From Flavobacteriales bacterium UBA4422 (GTDB lineage: Bacteria > Bacteroidota > Bacteroidia > Flavobacteriales_G > Salibacteraceae), in contig DGQE01000039.1 of NCBI GenBank assembly GCA_002389645.1, forward strand, positions 1 to 64,000: 64,000 nt of DNA, given 5' to 3'. Below, in pieces: positions 6,643 through 20,100 of this stretch. Below the pieces are notes generated by a model. That model saw only the letters and a list, made by a program, of their open reading frames with translations. It did no database searches and was not told the origin of the DNA. Position 1 is the first letter of the stretch, and each line of letters begins with the position of its first letter. A program made the translations under genes and the position numbers.

Positions 6643-9600
6643 GTGAAAACCAACGGCAAATCTACCAAAAAGCTGCTGCGAATGATTGCGGTTATTCTAT
6701 TGCTGTTGGGCGCTATACCTTTCATTCTTGGTGGGCTGCTTTTCATTCCATCCGTTCAAAAATATGCAGTTGCTAAAGCGGTGGCGCTTGGCGGGAGTTA
6801 TCTCAAAACACGGGTTTCACTCGAAAGTTTGTACCTCGAACCTTTTAAAACTCTGCGTTTAGATGGCGTGATGATTTACGATCAGAGTCAAGATACTTTG
6901 TTGTATGCCGAAACGATACGATTGGATTTAACCTCTTTTGATCGAGAAAAGCAGAGACTCAACATCGACCATATCGGTTTGAAGAATGTCTATTTTAACT
7001 TGTATAAACCAGAAAACGATACTCTTACTAATCTTCAATTCGTGTTGGATGCCTTTAAAAGCACAGAAGAAGATTCGAACAAAACAACCTTTTCTGTAAT
7101 GTGCGATGAAATCGTGTTGGAAGGGGTGAGCTTTAGATATGATGATGCGAATTCTGATTATCGCGATAAAGGAGAAGTGGATTTTAATCATTTACTTGTT
7201 TCCGGTCTGTCAGGACGAGTTACTGATGTTGCTTTTAACGATTCACTTACGGCTAATGTGCGAGGTTTACACCTTAATGAAAAAAGTGGGTTCAAAGTTC
7301 GATGCTTGAATACGGCATTTTCACTCAGTGATAAATCCATGGAGTGCAAAGAGCTACAATTAGTCACTAATCGATCGGTGGTGGAAGGTGAATATGCCAT
7401 GTACTATGACGATTTCTCCTCGTTTTCTGAGTTTTTTACAGAGGTAATCCTGGCTGCACGATTAGAGAATTCAGACGTCAATTTTACTGACATTGCCTAT
7501 TTCTCTCGCTATGTTAATGGCATTCTGACTCCAATGAAAATAAGTGGAAGCGTGTATGGTACGTTGGCTTATTTGCGCGGGGATATCGACTATTTAGAGT
7601 TTGCGCGTTCTGGTTTCTTTTCTGGAAAAGTGCGTATCAAAGGTTTACCCGATCCACAAGCTATGCTCATCAACGCTAAGGCAGATCAACTGGCATTTAC
7701 GGCATCCGATCTTGAGATGCTTTCCATACCGACTGGTGATGGCGCGATTCGTATTTCACTTCCATCCCAATTGCATAACATGGGGAACATGGTGTTCGAA
7801 GGCTCCTATGTGGGATTTACAAGTGACTTCGTAACCTTCGGAACTCTTAAGTCTGAGTTGGGGACATTGAAAACCGACATTAACATTAAAACAGGTGAAG
7901 ATAAAATCTCTTATTCAGGACATCTAAGCACCAAATCATTTCAATTGGGAAGAATGCTGGAGTCCTCATCCTTGGGTGATATAGCGGTGGATCTAGATCT
8001 TGAAGGAAGTGAATTCACAATGGAAAAAGTGAAGATAAACGCGAAAGGTGAAGTTGCTCGTTTTGATGCGCTAGGATATAGCTATCGAAACATTACTATC
8101 GATGGTGGTATTGATCAAGAAGTTTTTGAAGGCAATTTGTCACTTAAAGATCCCAACCTGATTCTAGATTTCACTGGAAAGGTCGATTTTAAAGATGAGT
8201 TTCCACAAGTAACCTGTGTGAGCCGAGTGACAGATCTAAAGCTCGCTCCCTTGAATCTCATCCCGAAAGATACGTTTGGAGTAGTGTCAACCATGCTTAT
8301 ATTAGAAATGAAAGGCAATTCATTCAAGAACTTGAACGGCTTGCTGCGCCTAAATGATTTGAATTATTCAAATCAAAACAATGAAATTCATCTAGATACG
8401 GTGTTATTGACCGACAACCTTATTGCAAAAGGACATGATATCGCTTTAGTGACAGATTTTGCCGAAGCCCATTTTAAAGGAAGAACCAATTTGCTGGATT
8501 TGCCTTATGCCTTTGTTAAAGTTGGCAAGGCATATGCGCCAGAGTATTTTGCTGATATCAGTTTGAGTAAAGTTGATACGAGTCAGCGCTTTGACTATGA
8601 AGTGAAAATCAAGAATGATGAAAATCTTATGACCTTCATTCATCCTGATCTGAAAGTATTAAACCCGATTCGGATTTCTGGTATGGTCAGGGCGAAGGAT
8701 GACTTTATGAATTTGGACGTGGATACGTTGTCGTGGAACCTAGGGTCCATATCGTTTAAAAAGCAAACTTTTTCGGCTAAGCCATTTGCGGATACACTTG
8801 GGTTTGCCATGTCAGCAGATGCCTTTAGTTTTTCAGGAGATTACTTTCTCGATAATTTGAAGTTAGCCTCAAAGTTGTATAGCGATTCACTCGAAACATC
8901 GGTAGAGTGGTACAATCAATCAACCTTGGCTGACAGCGGCTCTTTTGAAGTGCTGGCTTTTACCAGCGAACAATTCCCTGTAAATCTTATTCTCCATAAG
9001 CTTGATGCTAGAATTGCCAATGAACGTTGGGTCAGTTCTGAGACTGCTTATCTCAATGCTGATTCTACTAGGTTGGTGATGAAAGGACTTGATATCAGAA
9101 GTAATGTTGGACACATTACAAGCAGAGGTGAAGTGAATCCACGCACCAATAAGCACTTGTATTTAGATGTGGAGCGTTTTGACCTGTCTTATCTTACGAA
9201 CTTCGGGTTGTCATCGAATAATGTAGTGGGTCTGTTTTCAGGCGAGGTTGATGTGTATCATCTTAATAGCATGCTGGTAGCTGATGCTGACCTGTTAATT
9301 GATTCATTGATTATTGATGAGTTTGAAATAGGAAATGTTGAGGGTAATTCAAATTATAACTCTGAAAGGAGGGCATTGGAAACGAACCTCAATTTGAATT
9401 ATCACGGAACGAGAAATATAAACGTGATAGGCGAATATTATCCCTTTCGCGATGAAGATCAGCTTGATTTAGATGTGGCTTTAAAAAGTTTTAGAGCGTC
9501 AATTATTGAGCCTTTCATTTCGAAGTATGCATCAGGGTTAGACGGTGAAATGAATGGTTCGGTATCTATTGGCGGCAATATTATGAGTCCGCAACTTACA

Positions 9601-11082
9601 GGTGAAATAATGCTTTCGGGGTTTTCAGGGTTAGTACAATACCTTAATACGCAATACTCCATTCCTGAAGCGAAAATCAATATCCAGCCTGATTATTTTG
9701 GTTTGGACTATGTAAAAGTGTTTGATCAAAAAGGTGATAGTGGTTCTTTGGTGGCATCGATATTTCATGATCATTTCAAAGACTTCAACTATGATTTGTT
9801 TTTCGAGGTAGAGCAATTTCAAGCGTTGAATACTTCGTTGGTGCAGAACGAAGCTTATTATGGTAGTGCTTATGTTACTGGTGATATTGGAATATCAGGA
9901 TACATTGGGCAAACAAATATTGTGGTGGATGCCTATACCAACAAAGGCACTAAACTTTCTATTCCTATGGATGCTGGAGGTGATGTAAGCGATATAGATT
10001 ATATCCGATTTGTGGAGCCGAAGAACAAAATAGTAGAGAATAAGATAAAGAGTGATGCCTTGGCTCAGGAGATGCAAGGATTGAACCTCGATTTTAAGCT
10101 TTCGGTTAACGATGACTCTGAGTTACAAATCATTTTTGATGAAAAGGTGGGGGACATTATTAAAGTGCGTGGAAATGGAGATATGCTGTTGAATATTGAT
10201 AATAGGGGAACTTTCAAAATGTATGGAGATTATACCATCAAGGGAGGAGACTATTTGTTCACACTGCAGAATATAGTCAACAAGAAATTTACTGTGCAGA
10301 ACGGAAGCAAGATTACCTGGACAGGCGATCCAACAGATGCTCGTCTAGATCTTACAGCCGTGTATGATTTGCGCGCTTCGCCTATCGCTCTTACATCTTC
10401 CGTGGGAGATACTTCAGATGTTTATAAAGATCGAACCCAGGTCGATGTTTATTTGATGATGAAAGGCGATCTATTAGAGCCATCGATTTCATTTGATGTA
10501 GACTTGCCTGGCTTCTCAGAGTCAGACATCGTAAATCAATTACTTGACCCTTCCACGACAAGCGAAGAGGTGATGAACCAACAAGTATTCTCGCTTTTGC
10601 TCACCAATAACTTCTTTTCGCAAGGAAGCGGTGTATCTGCATTTTCAACTACTCAAGTCACTACAGTTGAGATGTTGACTAATCAATTCAGTAATTACAT
10701 TTCTCAATACTTCGATAATTTGGATGTTGGATTGAATTACCGTCCGGGAGATGAAAATTCCGCTAATCAAACTGAGGTTGCCCTTTCTACTGAGTTACTT
10801 AACGATCGTGTATTGGTTCAAGTTAATGGAAGCGTGCAAGGCGATAATGGTGCAAATCAATCTGCAAGCAATGTTGCAGGAGAATTTAACGTTGAGTATA
10901 AGATCAACAAAGATGGATCGCTTCGAGCAAGGGCGTTTAACGAGTCGAATAATAATAATGCAACGTTTTTAAATCAGGCACCTTACACCCAAGGCTTAGG
11001 TCTGTTTTTGAGGAAGGAATTCGATTCGTTTGGCGATATGTTTAAACGTAAATCGAAGTCAAAGAAATCAAGCGAGAAGTAG
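6643..11082 (+). CDS. TamB-like translocation/assembly module protein
   Basis: The protein has about 1480 residues. A basic N-terminus (KTNGKSTKKLLR) and a single membrane anchor (IAVILLLLGAIPFILGGLLF) precede a very long chain of repeated beta-strands, the groove-like fold of AsmA/TamB proteins. The C-terminal 400 residues carry the TamB (DUF490) domain, visible as GNGDMLLNIDNRGTFKMYGDYTI..., VDVYLMMKGDLLEPSISFDVDLPG and a final barrel-like GLGLFLRKEFDSF. TamB proteins span the periplasm and aid outer-membrane protein insertion and phospholipid movement. Three starts are possible: TTG 6634, GTG 6643 and ATG 6682. GTG keeps the basic segment in front of the anchor. It diverges from tsaD and ends before a terminator shared with the adhesin gene. 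Confidence 0.88.
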   Translation: MKTNGKSTKKLLRMIAVILLLLGAIPFILGGLLFIPSVQKYAVAKAVALGGSYLKTRVSLESLYLEPFKTLRLDGVMIYDQSQDTLLYAETIRLDLTSFDREKQRLNIDHIGLKNVYFNLYKPENDTLTNLQFVLDAFKSTEEDSNKTTFSVMCDEIVLEGVSFRYDDANSDYRDKGEVDFNHLLVSGLSGRVTDVAFNDSLTANVRGLHLNEKSGFKVRCLNTAFSLSDKSMECKELQLVTNRSVVEGEYAMYYDDFSSFSEFFTEVILAARLENSDVNFTDIAYFSRYVNGILTPMKISGSVYGTLAYLRGDIDYLEFARSGFFSGKVRIKGLPDPQAMLINAKADQLAFTASDLEMLSIPTGDGAIRISLPSQLHNMGNMVFEGSYVGFTSDFVTFGTLKSELGTLKTDINIKTGEDKISYSGHLSTKSFQLGRMLESSSLGDIAVDLDLEGSEFTMEKVKINAKGEVARFDALGYSYRNITIDGGIDQEVFEGNLSLKDPNLILDFTGKVDFKDEFPQVTCVSRVTDLKLAPLNLIPKDTFGVVSTMLILEMKGNSFKNLNGLLRLNDLNYSNQNNEIHLDTVLLTDNLIAKGHDIALVTDFAEAHFKGRTNLLDLPYAFVKVGKAYAPEYFADISLSKVDTSQRFDYEVKIKNDENLMTFIHPDLKVLNPIRISGMVRAKDDFMNLDVDTLSWNLGSISFKKQTFSAKPFADTLGFAMSADAFSFSGDYFLDNLKLASKLYSDSLETSVEWYNQSTLADSGSFEVLAFTSEQFPVNLILHKLDARIANERWVSSETAYLNADSTRLVMKGLDIRSNVGHITSRGEVNPRTNKHLYLDVERFDLSYLTNFGLSSNNVVGLFSGEVDVYHLNSMLVADADLLIDSLIIDEFEIGNVEGNSNYNSERRALETNLNLNYHGTRNINVIGEYYPFRDEDQLDLDVALKSFRASIIEPFISKYASGLDGEMNGSVSIGGNIMSPQLTGEIMLSGFSGLVQYLNTQYSIPEAKINIQPDYFGLDYVKVFDQKGDSGSLVASIFHDHFKDFNYDLFFEVEQFQALNTSLVQNEAYYGSAYVTGDIGISGYIGQTNIVVDAYTNKGTKLSIPMDAGGDVSDIDYIRFVEPKNKIVENKIKSDALAQEMQGLNLDFKLSVNDDSELQIIFDEKVGDIIKVRGNGDMLLNIDNRGTFKMYGDYTIKGGDYLFTLQNIVNKKFTVQNGSKITWTGDPTDARLDLTAVYDLRASPIALTSSVGDTSDVYKDRTQVDVYLMMKGDLLEPSISFDVDLPGFSESDIVNQLLDPSTTSEEVMNQQVFSLLLTNNFFSQGSGVSAFSTTQVTTVEMLTNQFSNYISQYFDNLDVGLNYRPGDENSANQTEVALSTELLNDRVLVQVNGSVQGDNGANQSASNVAGEFNVEYKINKDGSLRARAFNESNNNNATFLNQAPYTQGLGLFLRKEFDSFGDMFKRKSKSKKSSEK

Positions 11083-11117
11083 GAGTCATAAAGATGTATC
11101 CTAGAATAGGAAATAAA

Positions 11118-11145
11118 AAGCCCAGCATATAGCTGGGCTTTTTTT
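11118..11145. terminator. Bidirectional terminator between TamB and adhesin genes
   Basis: AAGCCCAGC (11118-11126) pairs perfectly with GCTGGGCTT (11132-11140) around a 5-nt loop. A T-run follows on the plus strand (to 11145) and an A-rich run precedes it, so it can stop both convergent genes. Confidence 0.9.
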
Positions 11146-11163
11146 GGGATATGTCATTTCAGA

Positions 11164-14100
11164 TTATTGAATGATAACACGTTGATCTATTCTTACTGAT
11201 TCACCTTCCAATATCATCATGTATAAACCACGAGCTGAAGTCTGAAGATCCATCTCTGTAAGGTTAGCAGCAGTTCCTGTAATGCGCATTTGCTTGTTCA
11301 ATACAGATTGGCCAGAAGCATTCATGATTCTGATCTGGTAATCACCCAATGGCAATCCGGTTGATTCTATCGTGAATAATCCTCTGTTTGGATTTGGATA
11401 GACTGCAATCGAAGGAGCAGTATTCATTAGATCATCAACATTCACATTCACACAAGTGTCAAACACTACGATGATTTGATCAGATCCTGCACATCCTGTA
11501 AACTCGCTCGCACTCACAGCATAAAGACCTCCAGTAGAAACGTCAATTGTTTGTGTTGTATCGTTTGTTGACCATTCGTAGAAATTGAAGCCTTCGCCAG
11601 CGTCTAATGTAACAGTAGGAGAGAAGTCGTCAATACAAACGATCGTATCAGGACCAAGGTCAACAATTGGTTGAGTCACAAACTGAACGCTAATCGTATC
11701 AGAGTTGAAACATCCAGCAGCATTACCAACTGTCAACGCGTAGGTTTGAGAAAGCGTTGCAACGATGGATGGGGTAGTTGCTCCAGTGGTCCATAAATAG
11801 CTCGTATAACCACCTCCAGCCGTAAGGATTACTTCAGACCCAATACAGGCGTTGAGGTTATTTCCAAGCTCAACAACTGGTGCGTCAAAGGATGAACCAA
11901 TTGTTACTACGTCCACTGCGATACAGCCTGCCGTTCCGGTTACAGAAACTGCATATGTTCCATTGAACAAGTTGAATGCAGTGTCACTCGATTGTGATAA
12001 GGCATCGCTCCACTCATAAGTAAATGGTGCACCGCCAATGGCAGTTACTGTTGCAAAAGCAGTATTCTCGTTTGAACAGTTGTTGTCCGTTGCGCTAGCA
12101 GCCAAAATAGCCGCACCAAGGTTGTTTATGGCTACATTTTCTTCTGCTTGACATCCCGCTGAATCAACTACGGTTACCGTGTAGAAACCTGCAGGGATGG
12201 GGTCAAGATCTGCTATGGCAGTGTTGGATGGGTCATCCCACAAATAAGAAGCAATTGGTCCTTGGCTGTTTGTCACAGTAGCTATTGCACTGCCATTCGT
12301 GTCACCACACGTAGGCTGAACAAAGCTTATTGTAATATTGATTTCATTAGGTTCTGCAATCGTGAATGTTTCAACAACTACACAACCACTATCGTCAACC
12401 ACTGTAAGGTCATAGTTCCCGGCTGCCAATCCATTCACACTTGACCCAATAGAACCGTTGCTCCAAGCATAAGCGAACGGAGCAGTTCCTCCAGCTATCG
12501 CTGAACTTGCTGTTCCACTGTTATCCTCGAAACAGCTCAAATCAGTTGTGCTAATTGTTACAACTGGAGCATTGATATTGTCTACATCAAAGTCGGCTTC
12601 CACTGAACATCCTACAGAATCGCTAATGGTAACAAGGTAATTTCCCGCTCCAACAGAATCAATGAAGGTTAACGTATCGCCTGTACTCCAGTTATATTCA
12701 ATACTACCAGTTCCGCCAGAAGTTACAAGAGTAATGCTACCTGTGTTTTGACTACAGCTCGAGTTGTTGATCGTGCTTGTAAAGGCAATCGGTGAACTCA
12801 ATGTGATGTCAACAGAATCTACATTCTCACAACCACCTGCGTTGGTTACAGTTACGCTATATATTCCAGAAGCAGTAATGTTTAATGTATCACCATTGCT
12901 ACCATCAGACCATAAGTAAGATGTGAATCCGGCACCAGGAGTTAAATCAAAGCTGCTCTCGCAAACCAATGAGTCAGAAACTAAGTTTGGCATTGGCAGT
13001 GGGCTTAGTGTGTTTACTGTTACCGTATCAATTCCTATACATCCAAATGCATCGGTCACTGTCACAAAGTACAATCCTGCGCCAAGTGCTGAAGCAGTAT
13101 CTGTCGTTTGCATTAAGGCATCAGACCACATGTAAGTTAATGGTGATGTGCTCGTAGCATCAACTATAGCCGATCCATTTCCAGAACCTTCACATGTTTC
13201 ATCAATAGCACTCATCGCCAAAGTAGGAGCGTTGATGTTACTGACGATAGCAGTGCTTGAATCAGCACAACCGTTGACTGCAGTAATAGTTACTTGGTAA
13301 ACTCCTGCACCAAGCGCTGAAGCTGTATCTGTTGTTTGAGAAGATGGATCATTCCAAGCGTAAGAATAAATTCCAGCAGGTGAAACATTAGTCACTGCAG
13401 CAAAACCATCATTAGCTCCGCAGTTAGCATCTGAACTAACGATGTTGTAGGTTACTTGGTCAGGCTCGCTGATCGCAACCGAATCAATCACTTCGCACCC
13501 GTTACTGTCAGAAACTGTAACAGAATACGTGCCGCCCATTAGGTTGGAGGCTGTATCATTTGTAGTTCCATTTGACCAATTGTATGTAAATGGAGCAGTA
13601 CCATCAAGTATAGTCACAGTGGCTTGACCATCATTTGCTCCGAAGCATGATACATCATTAGCGCTTAAAGCGAATTCTAGATCTGTATTGTTATATATAA
13701 AGAACGATTCGGTTGCTTGACAACCATTAGCATCGGTAACACTCACGCTGTAAGGTCCATATGACAAGCCAGAAGCTGTTATTCCTCCGTTTTGACCATT
13801 GCTCCAGTTCACAATGTAGCCGCCACCTCCGGTCAAGTTTACGATGGAAGCAGAGCCAGTCGCACTTGCACAAAGTGTGCTGTCTGTAGTGATGTCGAAA
13901 TTCAAATAAGGATTAAAGTTAACCACGATGTTGTCTGAGTTTTCACATCCGTTAGAATCGGTTACCGTTACTGTATAAGTTCCAGCAGTTTGAACATTAA
14001 TACTCTGAGTATTTTCTAAGGTGTTCCAAGCGTATGAAACTGCATTTGAAGACGTAATGGTGAAAATGGTATCACACAAAAGCGTGTCATTTCCCAGATC

Positions 14101-17100
14101 AACAACAGGCAAGCTGAATGTCTCATTCAACGTTGCACAGATTGTTTCAGAACAACCATTAGCATCTGTAACGGTCACACACTGAGAACCTGCCATCAAT
14201 GTATCTGTGCTCATTCCTGTTGCTCCATTCGTCCAGAGGTATGTATATCCTCCAGCACCACCAGTAGCTACTACTGATGCGTACCCATCATTACCTCCGG
14301 CACAAGTGACATCTAATGTTGAATCAATTGTTAATGCAATCGCTGGATATTCGTCAACTTGGGCATCAGCTGTATCAGTACAACCGTTCGCATCAGTTAT
14401 GATAACAGAATATAAACCTGTTGGAATAGAAGATAATAAACTATCGTTAGCAGTACCAATCGGAGATGTCCAAAAGTATGTGTATGGGCTTGTTCCACCC
14501 ACGGCTCCGGCTATTGCAGAACCCGTTGAGTCACCCGCGCAATTCACTGAATCTGTGGAAACGATACTCGAAACAAGAATTGCTGGTTCGTTGATTACTG
14601 CAGTGTCAATTACAGTGCAGCCGTTATCATCAGTGATGGTTACAATACAAGATCCAATTGAAAGTGTTCCAGTTGAGTCAATAGCAGAACCCGTGCTCCA
14701 AGAATATAAATATGGAGCAGTCCCTCCGTTTCCACTCGCTATCGCATATCCGTCATTTCCACCATTACAGTTCACGTCTGAAATTAAGATTGAGCTGTTC
14801 AATACAGATGGTTCTTGAACAATCGGGTTAATTGAGGCAGTACATCCATTGGCATCCGTTACCGTTACTGTATATGACCCAGCGCCTAACCCTGAAATAC
14901 TATCTGTTGTAGCTGTGTTATTCCATAAGTATGAATAGGGGGCAGTTCCACCAGAAGTGCTTGTTGTGATGAATCCATCGTTGCCTGCATTACAAGATAC
15001 ATCGTTGATGCTGTCCACTGCAATAACTAGAAGAGCTGGTTCAGAAATATTCACTGTATCAAATCCTGTACATCCATTGGCATCGGTGACAGTAAGGAAG
15101 TAAGAACCTGCAGAGAGGTTGTTAATAGTGTCAGTTCCAGCTCCGTTGTTCCACAAATAAGTGTAAGGTGCCGTTCCGCCAGTTGGATCACCTTCGGCAG
15201 ATCCAGTTGAACTTCCGTTACACGCTGCATCTGAAATTAGAATTCCATTTGCAACAACATTGCTAGGTTCTACGATCGTGACTGAAGCACTGTCGAAACA
15301 TCCGTTGGCATCTGTAATTGTTACAGTATATGTTCCTGCAGCAAGGTTAATCGCAGTATCCATTGTTGTGGTATTACTCCAAGCGTAAGTATAAGGAGCA
15401 GTTCCTCCAGTTTCAGTTGCAAGTGCGATACCTGAGGCGCTGCCGCTACAAAGAGCATTGTTCAATGCTGAAGCACTTGCGACTAATGCAGCCGGCTCAG
15501 TAATTGTAATGCTTGCAGTATCCTCACAGTTGTTGAAATCAGTAATTGTGACAATGTAAGATCCTATAGACAAACTTGAGATGGTATCACCCGTGGCTCC
15601 GTTTGACCATGAGTAAGTGTAAGGAGCTGTTCCTCCAGATCCAATAGCGAAAACCGATCCATCATTACCTCCATTGCAAGAAACATTATTGATTAGTGCA
15701 GCAGAACCAACAAGTATAGTAGGCTCAGTAATAGTGACGGGCTCATCATCTGTACATCCATTTGCATCTGTAATTGTTACAGTATATGTTCCAGCGCTTA
15801 GTCCAGTGATGGAAGCTGTTGTAGCTCCGTTTGACCAAGCATAAGTATATGGCATTGTTCCTCCAACTCCGAGCGCTGAAGCAGCGCCATCATTCCCGCC
15901 ATTGCAAGATACATTGGTTGTTACTGCAGTCGAAGCAATAAGCAATGCTGGTTCAGAGATTAGAATCGAAGTTGTGTCAATACAACCATTAGCATCTGTG
16001 ACAGTCACTGCAATGGTTCCAGCAGCAAGGTTTGTCAGATTCGTATTTGTAGAGCCGTTAGACCATAAGTAGGTGTATGGTGAAGTTCCTCCTGTTGCGT
16101 TTACACTAGCAGAACCATCAATACCACCAAAGCAAGAAACGTTGTTTGCCACAGTGCTTGAAAGAACAAGCATAGTCGGTTCTGTGATGATGATGCTAGA
16201 AGTATCTATACAACCATTGAAATCTGTGATAGTAACTGTGAAAGTTCCTGCAGAAAGGTTTTCAGCAAGAGAATCTAAATCCCCATTCGACCAACTAAAA
16301 GTGTACGGTGCTGTTCCACCTGCACCTGAGGCCGATGCTTGACCATTGGTTCCGGAATTACAAGAAACATTGCTATCAACTACAGCTGTAGCAATCAATT
16401 GGGTAGGTTGTGTGATGGTCGCAGTGGAATTTTCAGTACAACCATTCGCGTCAGTTACGGTAATTCCATATGTGCCAGGACTCAAATTAGTGGCAGTGCT
16501 TAACGTATTTCCAGTAGACCACAAGTAAGTGTAGGGCGCTGTTCCTCCAGATGCAACAACCGAAACAGTTCCATTGGCCGCTCCAAAGCACAATACGTTT
16601 GAAGTTGTGGTTACCAGTGTAATTGGTAAAGGTTCTGTAATAGTGACGCTTGCGGTATCAGAACAGCCATTTGCATCCGTAATGGTCACAGTATAGTTTC
16701 CAGCTGAAAGGTTTGTAGCTATAGCGGTTAGGTCTCCATTAGACCACGCGAAAGAATATGCCATTGTTCCGCCCGTAGCAGAAGCAGTAGCCGAACCATC
16801 ATTTCCGCCATTACAAGAAACTTGTAGCGTCATGGCAGCAGAAGCAACCAAGACAGCAGGCTCGGAAATAGTAATGCTCGATGTGTCTGAACAGCCATTA
16901 GCGTCAGTCACTGTTGCAATTTGTGTTCCTGCAGATAGATTGGAAACCGTAGATGATGTATCACCTAACGGCCACGAATATGTGTAAGGTAATGTTCCTC
17001 CAACTCCTGAAACAGTTGCTGAACCATCACTTCCGCCATTGCAAGAAACATTGTTTACCAATACCGTTGAAGCAACAAGTAAGGGTGGTTGAGTAATGGT

Positions 17101-20100
17101 TACTGATTCTGAATCAGTACATCCATTAGCGTCAGTTATAGTAACCGTGTGAACTCCTGCTCCAAGACCTGATGCGGTTGCGGTGCTTGCTCCTGAACTC
17201 CATGAATATGTGTAGGGAGCTGTTCCGCCTGACGCAGATGCAGTTGTTGATCCATCAAATAAACCAAAACACGAAATATTGCTAGATGAAAGAATCGAAG
17301 CAACTAGCGGAGTAGGCTCAGTAATAGTAATTGATTCAGTATCTGTACAAAGGTTAGCATCAGTAACAGTCACTGTATACGTTCCAGCAGCAAGACCAGT
17401 AACAGCAGCCGTAGTAGCACCGTTTGACCAAGCAAAAGAGTAAGCTGTTGTTCCACCCGCAGCAGAAGCAGTGGCCGATCCATCGTTACCACCGTTACAA
17501 GATACATTCGATCCAAGAGCAATTGCAGCAGCAAGAACCGCAGGCTCAGTAATAGTAATCGTTTCAGTGTCGTCACAAAGGTTAGCATCAGTTACAGTTA
17601 CCGTATACGTTCCAGCAGCAAGACTAGTAACAGTAGCAGTAGTGGCACCGTTTGACCAAGCGAAGGAATAAGCTGTTGTTCCGCCCGAAGCAGAGGCAGT
17701 GGCCGAACCATCGTTGCCACCATTACAAGAGACATTCGACCCAAGAGTGATAGAAGCTACAAGTGGAGCAGGCTCAGTAATGGTGATTGTTTCTGTGTCG
17801 TCACAACCGTTAGCGTCAGTAGCAGTCACCGTATAGGTTCCCGCAGCAAGACCAGTAGCGTTAGCAGTTGTAGCTCCATTCGACCAAGCAAAGGTGTAAG
17901 GAGCAGTTCCACCAGAAGCAGAAGCTGTTGCAGCACCGTCAGTACCACCAGCACAAGAAACATTATTTCCAAGAGCAATAGCAGCCGTAACCGCAGTAGC
18001 AGGCTCAGTAATAGTTATGGTTTCAGTATCGTCACAACCGTTGGCGTCCGTAGCAGTTACAGTGAATGTTCCAGCAATTAAGTTAGAAACTGTAGCTGTG
18101 TTACCACCATTCGACCAAGCGAAAGTGTATGGAGCAGACCCACCCGAAGCAGAAGCCGTAGCAGAACCATCGTTTCCACCGAAGCAAGAAACGTTGTTGT
18201 TCAATGCTGTGGCAGCAATCACTGGAGTAGGCTCAGTGATAGTAATCGTTTCAGTGTCGGTACAAAGGTTAGCATCCGTAACAGTCACTGTATACGTTCC
18301 AGCAGCAAGACTAGTAACAGCAGCCGTAGTAGCACCGTTTGACCAAGCGAAAGAATAAGCCGTTGTTCCACCCGTAGCAGAGGCAGTGGCCGAACCATCA
18401 TTGGCTCCATTACAAGAAACATTGTTTCCTAGTGTGATCGAAGCAACAAGCAATGCAGGCTCAGTGATGGCTTGTGTTTCTATTCCAGTACACCCTAAGT
18501 TATCGGTTATTGTTACAGAATATGTTCCAGCAGTCAATCCATTGATGGAGGCAGAAGTTGATCCAGTGCTCCATAAGTATGTGTAAGGACCGCCATTACC
18601 ACCTGAACCAGATGCCGCAATGGTGCCATCATTCCCTCCGTTACACGAAACATTCGTGGATATGAACGTGGCAGTGATAACAGCAGGTTCTGTAATTGTT
18701 ACATTATCAGTATCTGTACAACCGTTAGCGTCTGTCGCAGTCACCGTATATGTTCCAACAGTTAGACCAGTTGCGGTTGCCGTTGTTGCTCCATTAGACC
18801 ATGTGTAGGTAATAGCTCCTGTTCCACCTGAACCAAATGCTGTTGCTGAACCATCATTACCTCCGTTACACGTAACGTTGGTTGATCCTGTTACAGCTGC
18901 GGTGACGGCTGTGGCAGGTTGAGTAATTGTCGCTATTGCAACAGAAACACAGCCGTTGATATCTGAAACCGTACATATATATGTTCCAGCAGCAAGGTTT
19001 GAGGCAGTAGCCGTGTTTGCTCCGCTGCTCCACGCATATGAATAAGCCGGAGTTCCGCCAGCACCGGCTGCAGTTGCTGAACCATCGTTTCCACCAAGGC
19101 AACTCACGTTTGTAGAATTTGTGATGGAGGATGTGAGTGGCGCTGCTGGTTGAGTAATAGTAACACTTTCAGTATTTGTGCAACCATTCGCATCTGTAAC
19201 TGTAACCGTGTAAGTGCCAGCTGCAAGTGCAAACGCAACGTTAGTTGTTGCGCCATTTGACCATGCATAAGTATAGGCAGGAGTTCCGCCCGTAACAAAG
19301 GCGAATGCACTTCCTGAGTTAAATCCAGAACATCCAATATTGTTGCCAGCAATTGTAATTGACAATGGCGCTGGGTCCGTGATTATAGTTGACTGCACTG
19401 CTGTGCACGTAGTTCCGTCATCAACGGTTACCGTATAAGTTCCGGCAGATAATCCGCTAATAGAAGCAGCTGTAGCGCCATTAGACCATAAATAAGTGTA
19501 CGCACCTGTTCCGCCACTAGCAATCGCTGTAGCCGTTCCGGTAGCTCCACCGTTACATGTGGGATTAGTTGAGTTTATAGAAACAGAAGGACCTGCGGTT
19601 ACGGTTACGGTAACATTGGTAGTATCAGAACAGGTATTTGCGTCAGTTCCGATTACTTGGTAGTTAGTCGTCACTGATGGGCTTGCCAATACTGTAGCGC
19701 CACTTGTAGTGTTTAAACCAGTTCCTGGAGACCAAGTGTAAGTACTTGTGCCACTTGCAGTCAATGCTGTTGGCGTGCTGCAGTATGAAGGGTTTGGAGG
19801 AGAAACTGAAATTGTTGGTTTTGGGTTAACAGTAATCGTAATACTTTGACAGGCTCCCCAAGTTTGGCAGAAAGAATTATAATATCGAACGAAGTAAGTA
19901 GTAGTTGTAGCTGGAGAAAGTGTAACTACAAATCCACTATCCACTGCGTTAGCGATAACATTATCACATGAATTTGCAAACCAATAAGGCTTGTTGGTTG
20001 AGTAAGGGTATGTAATTGTCACTTGTCCTTCTTGGCTAAACCTATTTGGACCACTTCCGCAATATCTGGTCATTCCAAATGGAGAGCCAGTAAAATCGAT

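Noticed and set aside
14207..14818. A 203-codon open frame on the plus strand inside the adhesin gene, plus several similar ones between 16.0 and 18.8 kb
   Set aside because: They are antisense to SprB repeats and recur with the 228-bp period; the open frames follow from the biased codons of the real gene.
14120..19590. Regular repeats suggesting a CRISPR array
   Set aside because: Units are 228 bp, coding and in frame, without unique spacers.
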